Made by a program: the position numbers and the translations under genes. From contig CAYOLG010000001.1 in assembly GCA_964404745.1 (NCBI GenBank), positions 124,001-188,000 of the forward strand: DNA of 64,000 bases, written 5' to 3'. The DNA is from Pelagisphaera sp964404745 (GTDB lineage: Bacteria; Verrucomicrobiota; Verrucomicrobiia; Opitutales; Opitutaceae). The notes beneath the pieces are model-generated. The model had not been told where the DNA came from. It was given only the letters and a program-made list of their open reading frames with translations, and did not search any database. Shown piece by piece: positions 15,876-24,950 of this stretch. The number at the start of each line of letters is the position of its first letter. The stretch's first letter is position 1.

Positions 15876-17057
15876 ATGGTCAAAAAATACGTATTTTCCT
15901 CGGAATCGGTTGCCGAAGGGCATCCGGACAAAGTGTCGGACTACATTTCCGACAGCGTCTTGGACGCTTGCCTCGCTCAGGATCCGCAGAGTCGGGTTGC
16001 CTGCGAAACGCTGGTTAAGAGCAATCAGGTGGTCTTAGCTGGTGAAATAACGACTAGGGCGAAATTGAATTACGAGGAAATTGTTCGCCAAGCTATCCGA
16101 GAAATTGGCTACGTGAATGACGACGACGTATTTCACGCTGATAAAGTATTTATTACCAACGTCATTACTAGCCAATCGCCGGATATAGCTCAGGGTGTCG
16201 ACGCTCGCAAAGCCAAGGATAAGGACACGGCTGAACAGGGGGCGGGCGACCAAGGGATTATGTTTGGCTACGCGTCGAACGAAACTAAAGAGCTGATGCC
16301 GGCCGCTGTCATGTTCGCTCACCACATTGGCCGGGAGATCGCCAAGATTCGGCACGCGGGTCGGCAGGCCAAGTGGTTGCGGCCCGATTGCAAGTCTCAG
16401 GTTTCTATTCGGTACGAAGGCGACAAAGCTGTCGAGATTACTGCAGTTGTCATTTCGACGCAGCATACGGAAGACGTGCGACGCAGGGACATCGAGAAGT
16501 TTATGATCGAGAAAGTGATCAAGCGGTGTTTGCCAAAGCGATTGCTGACTGAGAACACGGAATTCCTAATCAACCCGACGGGCCGATTCGTTGTTGGCGG
16601 GCCTCAGGGCGATGCTGGCTTAACGGGCCGTAAAATCATTGTGGATACTTACGGGGGAGCTGGTCGCCATGGTGGCGGAGCGTTTTCAGGCAAGGATCCG
16701 TCAAAAGTGGATCGTTCGGCTGCCTACATGTGTCGCTGGGTGGCCAAGAATATCGTGGCAGCCGGGTTGGCTGATCGAGCGGAATTGCAGGTCGCCTACG
16801 CTATTGGTCATCCAGAGCCTGTATCCATATCGGTGGAAACATTTGGTACGGGCAAGGTTGATGAAGAAGCGATCGAAGCGGCTGTCGCCCAGGTTTTTGA
16901 TTTCAAGCCGGCAGCAATCGTTAAGCAGCTTAAGCTCAAGCGGCCGATCTACCGGTCGACGACGAACTACGGTCACTTTGGAAAGGACGAGCTGGCTTGG
17001 GAGCAGACGAACAAGGCTGCGGCTTTGAAACGAGCCGTTAAGCAGTGGAGCAAATAA
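15876..17057 (+). CDS. metK: S-adenosylmethionine synthetase
   Basis: Makes SAM from methionine and ATP. The 393-residue product has ESVAEGHPDKVSDYISD (ATP/methionine binding), the central GAGDQGIMFGYA motif, and the phosphate-binding GGGAFSGKDPSKVDRSAAY. FVVGGPQGDAGLTGRKIIVDTYGG is intact. Length is normal (about 385-400). It is followed 16 bp later by ahcY, which recycles the S-adenosylhomocysteine produced by SAM-dependent methylation, so the pair forms a methyl-cycle operon. There is no clear ribosome site before its ATG; an AT-rich leader with alternative hairpins precedes it. Confidence 0.97.
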   Translation: MVKKYVFSSESVAEGHPDKVSDYISDSVLDACLAQDPQSRVACETLVKSNQVVLAGEITTRAKLNYEEIVRQAIREIGYVNDDDVFHADKVFITNVITSQSPDIAQGVDARKAKDKDTAEQGAGDQGIMFGYASNETKELMPAAVMFAHHIGREIAKIRHAGRQAKWLRPDCKSQVSIRYEGDKAVEITAVVISTQHTEDVRRRDIEKFMIEKVIKRCLPKRLLTENTEFLINPTGRFVVGGPQGDAGLTGRKIIVDTYGGAGRHGGGAFSGKDPSKVDRSAAYMCRWVAKNIVAAGLADRAELQVAYAIGHPEPVSISVETFGTGKVDEEAIEAAVAQVFDFKPAAIVKQLKLKRPIYRSTTNYGHFGKDELAWEQTNKAAALKRAVKQWSK

Positions 17058-17073
17058 TTTTGGAGGGAATGAT

Positions 17074-18504
17074 ATGAGTGATACGCAAACATTAGACTAC
17101 AAAGTAGCGGATATTTCCTTGGCCGATTTTGGCCGCAAGGAGATCGAAATTGCGGAGCAGGAGATGCCAGGCTTGATGGCTATCCGGGAAAAGTATGCGG
17201 GCGAAAAGCCATTGCAGGGAGTCCGGATTATGGGCTCGTTGCACATGACGATTCAAACTGCCGTCTTGATCGAGACCTTGGTCGCGCTGGGGGCGGACGT
17301 GCGGTGGGTAAGCTGCAACATCTTTTCTACACAGGATCATGCCGCGGCCGCTATCGCCAAATCGGGAGTCCCTGTTTTCGCCTGGAAGGGCGAGACTTTG
17401 GAGGAGTACTGGTGGTGCACGGACCAGGCGCTTAACTTCCCGGGTGGATTGGGACCGCAACTGATCGTCGATGACGGTGGCGATGCCACGCTGCTCATTC
17501 ACAAGGGCTACGAGCTAGAAAACGGCAGCGACTGGGTCAACTCGGCCTCCGGCTCTGAAGAGGAACAGGTTATCAAGAATCTGCTTAAGAAAATCCATGC
17601 CGAGAATCCCAATCGATGGCACGAGACAGTCGCGGAGTGGAAAGGCGTTTCCGAGGAGACGACTACCGGTGTGCACCGGCTTTATCAAATGATGGAAAGC
17701 GGCTCGCTGCTCGTGCCGGCTATTAACGTGAACGACTCGGTTACCAAATCCAAGTTCGACAATCTCTACGGCTGCCGCGAATCGCTGGTTGATGGAATCA
17801 AGCGGGCGACTGACGTCATGACTGGCGGCAAGGTAGCAGTCGTTTGTGGATACGGAGACGTGGGCAAGGGCTGTGCCCAGGCGCTTGTAGGCATGGGGGC
17901 TCGGGTGATCGTAACGGAGATAGATCCGATCTGCGCCCTGCAGGCTGCTATGGAAGGTTTCGAGGTGTGCCCGATCGAGGACACTCTAGGCCGGGCTGAT
18001 ATCTATGTGACCACTACAGGAAACAAGGACATCATCCGGGTAGAACACATGGAAAAGATGAAGGATCAGGCCATCGTTTGCAACATCGGCCACTTCGACA
18101 ATGAGATCCAGGTCGACAAGCTGAACGCTTACCGAGGCATAGAGATCGACGTCATCAAGAACGAGTCGCAGGGCGCTGTTGACAAGTACACCTTCCCAAA
18201 TGGAAACAGCATCTATATGCTGGCCAAGGGACGCCTGGTCAATCTCGGTTGCGCCACGGGGCACCCCTCGTTCGTTATGTCGAACTCCTTCGCTAACCAG
18301 ACCTTGGCTCAAATCGATCTTTGGAAGAACAAGGAAATCTACAAGCCGGGCGTTTACTTGCTTTCCAAGGCCCTCGACGAGGAAGTGGCCCGATTGCACT
18401 TGGAGAAGATTGGGGTCAAATTGACCAAATTGACTCAAGAGCAGGCGGATTACATCGGGGTGAAGGTTGAAGGGCCTTACAAACCAGCTCATTACAGGTA
18501 CTAG
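17074..18504 (+). CDS. ahcY: adenosylhomocysteinase
   Basis: Hydrolyses S-adenosylhomocysteine to homocysteine and adenosine, with tightly bound NAD. The 476-residue product has the N-terminal substrate segment GSLHMTIQTAVLIETL, the WVSCNIFSTQDHAAAAI stretch, the NAD-binding VVCGYGDVGKGCAQAL motif, and the C-terminal LDEEVARLHLEKIGVKLT tail ending in KPAHYRY, which completes the NAD site of the neighbouring subunit. A strong GGAGG ribosome site lies just before the ATG. It shares an operon with metK, and a clear terminator follows at 18565. Confidence 0.97.
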   Translation: MSDTQTLDYKVADISLADFGRKEIEIAEQEMPGLMAIREKYAGEKPLQGVRIMGSLHMTIQTAVLIETLVALGADVRWVSCNIFSTQDHAAAAIAKSGVPVFAWKGETLEEYWWCTDQALNFPGGLGPQLIVDDGGDATLLIHKGYELENGSDWVNSASGSEEEQVIKNLLKKIHAENPNRWHETVAEWKGVSEETTTGVHRLYQMMESGSLLVPAINVNDSVTKSKFDNLYGCRESLVDGIKRATDVMTGGKVAVVCGYGDVGKGCAQALVGMGARVIVTEIDPICALQAAMEGFEVCPIEDTLGRADIYVTTTGNKDIIRVEHMEKMKDQAIVCNIGHFDNEIQVDKLNAYRGIEIDVIKNESQGAVDKYTFPNGNSIYMLAKGRLVNLGCATGHPSFVMSNSFANQTLAQIDLWKNKEIYKPGVYLLSKALDEEVARLHLEKIGVKLTKLTQEQADYIGVKVEGPYKPAHYRY

Positions 18505-18564
18505 AGCTGGGGACGTTCCCGTGGGAAGATCGATGCTGAAGAAACTCGCCCGCTAGTATTTACG

Positions 18565-18594
18565 AGGCTCCGCTCGATTAGCGGGGCCTTTTTC
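18565..18594 (+). terminator. rho-independent terminator of metK-ahcY
   Basis: Ten-bp stem AGGCTCCGCT / AGCGGGGCCT (one wobble) with a five-base loop and a run of T ending in TTTTTC. Confidence 0.8.
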
Positions 18595-18925
18595 TTCGGG
18601 AGACTCTCCCTTGTTGAAAAGGAGTAGAGAGGACCGTCTTCAGCCTTCGCCAAGGCTATGGCTAGACAAGCGCTCCGCCACTTTTTCGAATTTCGAAGGA
18701 TCGAGCGCAGTCTTCGCGACAGCTTCGCCCGGCCTGCGATCCTCCCTACCTTTTGGCATTTGGCCTAAGCTGCCATTCGCATCCGATTGCGATTCACGCG
18801 GCCCGTGGATTCGGGCCAGCCCAGACAAAAAGCGGCAACGATCTTCTGCCGAGGCATGTCATAAGGCATTTTGCTCTTTTGTTTTTTACGGATAGCTGTC
18901 TAGTTTCCGCCTTTTGCAATTTGAA
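18595..18925. other. intergenic region before cysJ
   Basis: No supported gene. It contains a palindrome TTCGAATTTCGAA near 18688 and a T-rich stretch just before cysJ that may hold its promoter, but no convincing -35/-10 pair. I saw no riboswitch or CysB-like site that I could name. Confidence 0.5.
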
Positions 18926-20576
18926 ATGTCGACACAGTCTTTAGACGCATCCAACAGCCCGCTCGATCCGGCCCAAGTGACGCAAATCAATCAGCTTGCC
19001 TCGCAGTTGTCCCCTGCCCAATTGACCTGGGTTGCTGGGTATCTGACGGGGTTGAGCGCTTCGGGTCAGGGAGCGGCGGCTTCCGAGGCGGCGGGAGGCG
19101 AAAGCACGCTGACGATACTTTACGGGTCTCAGACGGGAAATGCCAAGGGCGTCGCGACGGCTCTATTTGAAGAGGCGAAACGGAAAAACGTTCCCGCCGA
19201 GCTATTCTCGATGGGCGACTTCAAGCCCAAGCAACTTAAGGCGACCACTCATTTGGCATTGTTGGCGAGCACTCACGGAGAAGGCGATCCGCCTGACGAT
19301 GCGGAGATTCTGCACGAATTGCTCGGCAGCAAAAAGGCTCCAAAACTAGATGGGCTGAAGTATGCCGTCCTCGCTTTTGGGGACACGAGCTACGAGTTTT
19401 TCTGCCAGACCGGCAAGGATTTCGACGAGCGGCTAGCTAAGTGCGGAGCGGAACGGATGCTGGATCGGGTGGATCTGGATGTTGAGTTCGAAGCTCAAGC
19501 GAAGGACTGGAGCAGTCGAGTTTGCGATACCTTTGGCCCTTTGCTCGGACAGTCGCGGGTTCCTGCTTTCAGCCAAATGNNNNNNNNNNNNNNNNNNNNN
19601 NNNNNNNNNNNNNNNNNNNNNNNNNNNNNNNNNNNNNNNNNNNNNNNNNNNNNNNNNNNNNNNNNNNNNNNNNNNNNNNGATGAAAAACTGGGAGACGAG
19701 CATACGCCGAGAGAAGCCCTGCTTGAGGATTTCGAGCTGACTAAGCTGCACTCGAACTTCGTTAAGCAGTACGCGGAAGCGATCGATAGCGCGGCGCTCA
19801 AAGAGATCGCTGCGGACAAGGCTGCTTTGAAAGCCTATGCGGCAGATCGTCAGTTAGCCGACGTCGTGAAGCAGAATCCGTCCAAGCTGGAAGCGGAAAC
19901 GTTTTTCTCTTTGCTGCGGAAACTGACCCCGCGCTTGTATTCGATCGCCTCGAGTCAGGCGGAAGTAGACGAGGAAGTGCATCTCACCGTGGCGGTGGTC
20001 GAATACGAGGCCCATGGCGAGACGCATTTGGGCGGAGCTTCGGGCTATCTCTGTCGACGCCTCCAAGAGGGCGATCCGGTCAAAGTCTTTTTAAAGGGCA
20101 ATGATAATTTCCGCTTGCCGGCGGATCCGGGCGTTCCCGTCATCATGATCGGTCCTGGTACGGGGATCGCCCCATTTCGGGCGTTTTTGCAGGAGCGGGC
20201 GGCTAACGGCGCCGATGGCGATTCCTGGCTGTTTTTTGGGGCTCCGAATTTCACGGAGGACTTTCTTTATCAGACGGAGTTGCAGGACTATCTCAAGAAG
20301 GGACAGCTCAAGCGCCTCGATCTTGCCTTTTCCCGCGATCAGGACTATAAGATCTATGTTCAAGATCGTCTCCGCGAGCGAGCGGAAGAGCTTTGGCAAT
20401 GGATCGAGCGCGGTGCCCATATTTATGTGTGCGGAGACGCAACGCGGATGGCCAAGGATGTGCAGGACGCATTGCTGGCCATTTTCGAAGAGCGAGGTAA
20501 GCTTTCCTCTGAGCAGGCGAGCGAATTTCTCAAACGATTGAGACGCGACAAGCGTTATCAGAGGGATGTTTACTGA
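18926..20576 (+). CDS. cysJ: sulfite reductase flavoprotein subunit, interrupted by a scaffold gap
   Basis: CysJ passes electrons from NADPH through FAD and FMN to the CysI hemoprotein for assimilatory sulfite reduction. The left part (18926-19579) has the N-terminal LSPAQLTWVAGYLTG helix and the FMN flavodoxin domain with ILYGSQTGNAKGVA, STHGEGDPPDDA and AFGDTSYEFFC. The right part (19680-20576) has the FAD motif RLYSIASSQ, GGASGYL, the NADP motif MIGPGTGIAPFRAFLQ, and the C-terminal RRDKRYQRDVY. The two parts lie in different frames across the 100-N gap, which shows the gap length is only a placeholder. Compared with E. coli CysJ (about 600 residues), roughly 75-80 residues of the connecting domain are missing. 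The start is ATG 18926 rather than an upstream TTG. Confidence 0.92.
19580..19679. other. scaffold gap of 100 N inside cysJ
   Basis: Exactly 100 N, a conventional placeholder for an unknown distance. Reading frames do not match across it, so the true gap is not 100 bp. Confidence 0.99.
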
Positions 20577-22273
20577 TGAGCGAGGCAAAGAAACTTAGCC
20601 CGAATGAGGGGATAAAAAGCCGCAGCAATTTCCTGCGGGGCACCATCCTGGAAGGCTTGGCTGACGCGACGACGGGTGGCTTGGCAGCCGACGATACGCA
20701 ATTGACCAAGTTTCACGGCTTCTATCAGCAGGACGATCGCGATTTGCGTAGCGAGCGAAAGAAGCAAAAGCTGGAACCGCTGCACAGTTTTATGCTTCGA
20801 GCCCGCGTACCTGGAGGGGTGATACAACCGAAGCAATGGCTGGCTGTGGATGCGATCGCTCGCGAGCTCACCATGTTTCAATCGATACGCATCACCACGC
20901 GTCAGACATTTCAGTATCATGGCATCCTAAAGCGGAACATAAAGCATCTGATTCAAAGCCTAGGCAAGGAGATGCTGGACTCTATAGCGGCTTGTGGGGA
21001 TGTGAATCGTAATGTGCTATCGAATACGAACCCTCTAGAGTCGGAGCTGCACGGGCAGGTGCACGAATATGCTGTTAAGATTAGCGAACACTTGCTGCCT
21101 CGGACTCGGGCTTATCAGGAGATTTGGCTCGATGAAGAAAAAGTCGCCAGCAACGAAGAGGAGGAAGGGGAACCCATATATGGACCGACCTATCTGCCCC
21201 GCAAGTTCAAGATAGCTCTAGCAATTCCGCCTCATAACGATGTGGATCTCTACGCTAATGACTTGGGTTTCGTGGCCATATCGGAGAACGGAAAACTAGT
21301 CGGCTTCAACGTATTTGTTGGCGGTGGCATGGGGAGCACTCACGGGGACAAGGCGACCTATCCTCAGATTGCTCGCGGCCTCGGATTTATATCCGCGGAG
21401 GATGCGATCGCCATATCGGAAGCGGTGGTTGCGACGCAACGCGATTTCGGCGACCGGGAGAACCGCAAGCATGCTCGTCTAAAATATACGGTTGATGACA
21501 TGGGCGTAGATGCCTTCCGAGCCAAGGTGGAAAAGCTTTCTGGGGTTGAGTTCCAAGTGGAGCGCCCATTCGAATTTACGATGCACAGCGATCGGCTGGG
21601 CTGGGCGAAAGGGCTCAAGGACAAATGGAACTTAACGCTCTTCATCGAGAACGGCCGAATTTGGGATAGAGACGATAAGCGGTACATGACCGGGTTGCGG
21701 GAAATCGCCGAGGTCCATGAAGGCGAATTCAGAATGACGGCGACGCAAAACCTGATCATCGCCAATGTCCCCGAAGCCAAAAAAGAGCATATAGAGTCAT
21801 TGGCTCGTGAATACGGATTATTTGGCCAAACTTTGAGTGGGCTTCGTCGCAATAGCATGGCTTGCGTTGCCTTGCCCACTTGTGGATTGGCGATGGCGGA
21901 AGCGGAACGCTACCTTCCAGATCTGGTTTCGAAGACAGACAAGGTCTTGGGGAAATACGATCTTACGGATGAACCCATTGTGATCCGCATGACGGGTTGT
22001 CCAAATGGTTGCGCAAGACCTTTCTTGGCGGAGATCGCATTTGTGGGCAAGGGTCCGGGCAAGTACAATTTCTACCTTGGTGGAGATGGGAAAGGCGCCC
22101 GCTTGAACAAGCTCTACATGGAAAATGTAGGGGAGGATGTCATCCTTGAAGAATTGGATCAGCTGTTATTGGCGTACGCCAAGGAACGCGAATCCGACGA
22201 GCGATTTGGCGACTTTGTGATTCGGCAAGGCGTTGTCAAAGCGACGGTCGAAGGGCGAGATTTCCACGATTAG
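20576..22273 (+). CDS. cysI: sulfite reductase hemoprotein subunit
   Basis: CysI reduces sulfite to sulfide with siroheme and a 4Fe-4S cluster. The 565-residue product begins after a TGATG one-base overlap with cysJ and has the conserved ITTRQTFQYHGI substrate-binding segment, NVLSNTNP, and the paired cysteine motifs that ligate the cluster and siroheme: ACVALPTCGLAMAEAE and TGCPNGCARPF, followed by YNFYLGG. Size matches the family (about 570). The tight overlap with cysJ supports a two-subunit CysJI complex. The stop lies two bases before the second scaffold gap, so any downstream cys gene may be hidden there. Confidence 0.96.
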   Translation: MSEAKKLSPNEGIKSRSNFLRGTILEGLADATTGGLAADDTQLTKFHGFYQQDDRDLRSERKKQKLEPLHSFMLRARVPGGVIQPKQWLAVDAIARELTMFQSIRITTRQTFQYHGILKRNIKHLIQSLGKEMLDSIAACGDVNRNVLSNTNPLESELHGQVHEYAVKISEHLLPRTRAYQEIWLDEEKVASNEEEEGEPIYGPTYLPRKFKIALAIPPHNDVDLYANDLGFVAISENGKLVGFNVFVGGGMGSTHGDKATYPQIARGLGFISAEDAIAISEAVVATQRDFGDRENRKHARLKYTVDDMGVDAFRAKVEKLSGVEFQVERPFEFTMHSDRLGWAKGLKDKWNLTLFIENGRIWDRDDKRYMTGLREIAEVHEGEFRMTATQNLIIANVPEAKKEHIESLAREYGLFGQTLSGLRRNSMACVALPTCGLAMAEAERYLPDLVSKTDKVLGKYDLTDEPIVIRMTGCPNGCARPFLAEIAFVGKGPGKYNFYLGGDGKGARLNKLYMENVGEDVILEELDQLLLAYAKERESDERFGDFVIRQGVVKATVEGRDFHD

Positions 22274-22275
22274 AT

Positions 22276-22375
22276 NNNNNNNNNNNNNNNNNNNNNNNNN
22301 NNNNNNNNNNNNNNNNNNNNNNNNNNNNNNNNNNNNNNNNNNNNNNNNNNNNNNNNNNNNNNNNNNNNNNNNNNN
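22276..22375. other. scaffold gap of 100 N
   Basis: Exactly 100 N between cysI and the PfkB-family kinase. The true distance and content are unknown. Confidence 0.99.
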
Positions 22376-22427
22376 ATATCTCTCGCAGTTAAGGAAATTT
22401 CGGCGAGCGGTGATTCTTCCAGAATCC

Positions 22428-23363
22428 TCATTCGCAATAAGTACGATTAGCTCCGTCTAGTCTAAAATCGGCTATGCCTTCTGATGCAGCATTTCTGGAA
22501 GCGTATTCTGCCGCCAGAATAAGGGCGGCTTCGGTATCGATTCCGGAATCGCTAATGGCGTGAAGATAAGTGGCGAAAAAAACGTCGCCGCATCCGATGG
22601 GGGAAACGCAGTACGTCTCCCTGGGTTGTATGCTGTGAATGGATCCCTCGCGGGACCGGCAGAAGACTGGGCCGGAGCCATCCGTAATAATCCAGGTATC
22701 TGAATGATAGGCTTGGGCAATCTGCTCAATAAGGATTGCCGTATCGCTCTTGGATTCATCGGTATCAAAAAGAGTGTTCAGTTCGTCGCGGTTGATCTTG
22801 ACGATATCCGGCGACTGTTCGACGAACCAGCGCAATCCCTCCCCGTAAGTGTCGATGGCCAGTACGACTCCTGAAGGACGCTTGGCGATCCAGTTTCTCA
22901 AAGGCTGCCAACGGTCTGAAGCCCAGTTTGGTATGACGCCGCAAATTGCTAGCGCGTAGGGAGCTGGCAATCCTGAAAGGTATGCAACGCTCTGCTCCAC
23001 GGCAATTCTAGAAACCTGGCAATCCAGCCCGAGAACGGATATTTCCTTGGTTTCGGGGGCTCGAATGATCGAGCCCGATCGAGTAATGCAGTCGCGGGTG
23101 AAAGCCTGGTAGGGGATGCCGTTTTCATCGAGCCACGATCGGCAGTAGTCGCCAAAATAGCCTCCGGGAAAGCAGACAGCGGTGGTTGGATGCTGCAGGC
23201 GTTTCAGCATTTTTGAAACGTTGATTCCCTTGCCCCCAACTTGAAAACGCTCGCGGGTGGCGCGGCTCGTTTGGCCCGGTCCCCAATCATCGACGTAATA
23301 GGTGGTCTCGGCGGCGAGATTGGCGGTAAAGGTAATGATCGGATGTTCTTGCGCAGAAGGCAT
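22428..23363 (-). CDS. PfkB-family sugar kinase, 1-phosphofructokinase-like
   Basis: A 311-residue ribokinase-fold enzyme. The N-terminal FQVGGKGINVSKMLKRL motif is the substrate-binding GGKGxNVA signature of the FruK/LacC/PfkB subgroup, and the C-terminal PIGCGDVFFATYLH is the catalytic GxGD loop (the usual GAGD appears as GCGD, with the aspartate kept). The sugar phosphate substrate is likely fructose 1-phosphate, fructose 6-phosphate or tagatose 6-phosphate, but the sequence cannot decide. There is no PTS gene nearby. It is transcribed divergently from the DNA glycosylase gene, with 43 bp between the starts. Confidence 0.85.
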   Translation of the reverse strand: MPSAQEHPIITFTANLAAETTYYVDDWGPGQTSRATRERFQVGGKGINVSKMLKRLQHPTTAVCFPGGYFGDYCRSWLDENGIPYQAFTRDCITRSGSIIRAPETKEISVLGLDCQVSRIAVEQSVAYLSGLPAPYALAICGVIPNWASDRWQPLRNWIAKRPSGVVLAIDTYGEGLRWFVEQSPDIVKINRDELNTLFDTDESKSDTAILIEQIAQAYHSDTWIITDGSGPVFCRSREGSIHSIQPRETYCVSPIGCGDVFFATYLHAISDSGIDTEAALILAAEYASRNAASEGIADFRLDGANRTYCE

Positions 23364-23406
23364 GGATTTCGTTTTCGGATTTGCGCGGGCAAAAGGGATT
23401 CAAAGA

Positions 23407-23940
23407 ATGGGCGGCGTGAGGAGGCTTGTCGAAAAGGATTTTCGATCGGAAGATACACCACGGCTCGCTCGGAACTTGCTGGGACAGATTTTGGCCCTAG
23501 AGACGGATAGTGGCGTACGAAGATACGCGATCACGGAAGTAGAAGCCTATGATGGCCCAGAGGACTTGGCCTGCCACGCCAGTCGTGGGCGTACCCAGCG
23601 AACCGAGCCCATGTTTGGTCCAGCGGCAGCCTGGCACGTGTATCTTTGCTATGGAATTCACGAGATGCTGAATTTGACCAAAGGTCCGATCGGCTATCCA
23701 GCGGCGATTCTGATTCGCGGATTGGACGGTATTGTTGGCCCGGGCAGACTGACCAAGCAGCTAGGCATTGATCGCCGCTTCAATAGCTTGTCTGCATTGC
23801 GGGAGAGCGGTTTGTGGGTAGAGGAAAGCGGGTGTCGTATTCCGGACGAGGAGGTGAAGACAACCCCTAGGATTGGAGTTGACTATTCGGAACCGGATTG
23901 GGCAAAACGCCCCTACCGATTTGTTTGGGATAAGGACTGA
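23407..23940 (+). CDS. 3-methyladenine DNA glycosylase (AAG/MPG family)
   Basis: Removes alkylated and deaminated purines from DNA in base excision repair. The 177-residue product has the family core: RNLLGQIL, the catalytic-glutamate strand ITEVEAYDGPEDLACHA, RTEPMFGPAAAWHVYLCYGIHEMLNL, AAILIRGLDG, and GPGRLTKQLGI, then TPRIGVDY and PYRFVW at the end. The frame extends upstream to 23302 over the divergent kinase gene, but ATG 23407 gives the normal start MGGVRRLVEKDF. Length is normal for bacterial members (around 190). All key residues appear present. Confidence 0.93.
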   Translation: MGGVRRLVEKDFRSEDTPRLARNLLGQILALETDSGVRRYAITEVEAYDGPEDLACHASRGRTQRTEPMFGPAAAWHVYLCYGIHEMLNLTKGPIGYPAAILIRGLDGIVGPGRLTKQLGIDRRFNSLSALRESGLWVEESGCRIPDEEVKTTPRIGVDYSEPDWAKRPYRFVWDKD

Positions 23941-23956
23941 CCAAGGGCGAGGCTAG

Positions 23957-24880
23957 CTAATCCGAGGCGGCGACCACTACATCTCCACTCAGATCGAAAG
24001 ATTCCAGTCGCATAGAGGCGGTCCCAATGGACGTTCTGACATCGAGCCGTAGGGGAATTCGCCGGCTATCCTTGGAGATCCAAATAGCCATTTTCCCTCC
24101 TTCGCGGAAAATGCGGCTTTGAGGAAAGGCGGAAACTGGCTCCACTCGATAAGCCTCGATTTCTCCGAATTTCGTATTTAACGAGTCAACACCAGTAGCT
24201 TTCATCTCTATCAAGTAGAACTTCCCATTTGAAGCGATGAATAGCGGATATTCTTGATCAGGTTCTAAGTTCCATCCTCGAATCTGCAGAATGGCAGACG
24301 CATAGTCCAGGGGCGTGCCGTATGGAAGCGGCCGATCCTTGGTTCTATCTGGCCTGAGATTGTCGACGTGGCGCATTAATCCATTGTCGAAATCAAAACG
24401 GGTATTGGCGTCTCGCTCGTTCGATCGGCCCTCGTCGGTCACCCGGTTCTCTAAAATCCGGCCATTGGAGATATCGAGCAGGGCACGGCCCTTGAGCAAA
24501 AGCGGAAATAAGGACTTTACGAAGCCGGCGGTGCGGGCTTCCGTTTTCACGAGAAGCTTGGATGGATCGCCGTTTTTCGCTGCTTCCGTAGCGATCGTAA
24601 TTTGGCCGACCTTAGGAAAGATGCCCCATTGGCCTCGGAATTGAAAGCGCTCGCCCTCGTTGAAGCCGCCGATTATGGTATCCGGATCAGGGAACTCGCG
24701 ATCTGGCCAATCGAGCTGTTCGGATTGTTCGGATTCGGTATCTTCGCTTATCTCGTTTGGATTGACCCCAAGGGATTGTGGACTGGCCAATCCAAGGGCC
24801 CAGAAAACGAAACAAAGCCCGAAGCCTGCCTCGGCTGAGGTTGGCAATCGCGGTACTGCAAATTGAAGGTAGCGGTCCAT
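23957..24880 (-). CDS. DUF3108-type exported protein
   Basis: A 307-residue protein with an N-terminal hydrophobic stretch (about 18-35, FGLCFVFWALGLASPQSL), probably a signal peptide or anchor. Residues about 75-300 match the DUF3108 pattern: GERFQFRGQWGIFPKVGQITI, then TRFDFDNG, the PYGTPLDYASAIL helix, and near the C-terminus REGGKMAIWISKDSRRIPLRLDV. The family has a lipocalin-like or barrel fold in the cell envelope and no established function. It is the last gene of the leftward run that starts with fabV, 70 bp downstream of the exonuclease/ligase fusion. Confidence 0.8.
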   Translation of the reverse strand: MDRYLQFAVPRLPTSAEAGFGLCFVFWALGLASPQSLGVNPNEISEDTESEQSEQLDWPDREFPDPDTIIGGFNEGERFQFRGQWGIFPKVGQITIATEAAKNGDPSKLLVKTEARTAGFVKSLFPLLLKGRALLDISNGRILENRVTDEGRSNERDANTRFDFDNGLMRHVDNLRPDRTKDRPLPYGTPLDYASAILQIRGWNLEPDQEYPLFIASNGKFYLIEMKATGVDSLNTKFGEIEAYRVEPVSAFPQSRIFREGGKMAIWISKDSRRIPLRLDVRTSIGTASMRLESFDLSGDVVVAASD

Positions 24881-24950
24881 CGGCCTATATTTATCGACTA
24901 CACTTGGCTTGAATGGAGCGGGCGTTCAATCCGGAAATCGGATTGGCCGC

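Noticed and set aside
19479..19740. Two separate cysJ fragments or a pseudogene
   Set aside because: The break is at a 100-N scaffold gap of unknown true length; both halves are normal CysJ.
23632..23655. Sigma-54-type -24/-12 site (TGGCACG) inside the DNA glycosylase gene
   Set aside because: The spacing to the GC element is wrong (13 rather than 10 bp) and it lies inside a conserved coding motif.
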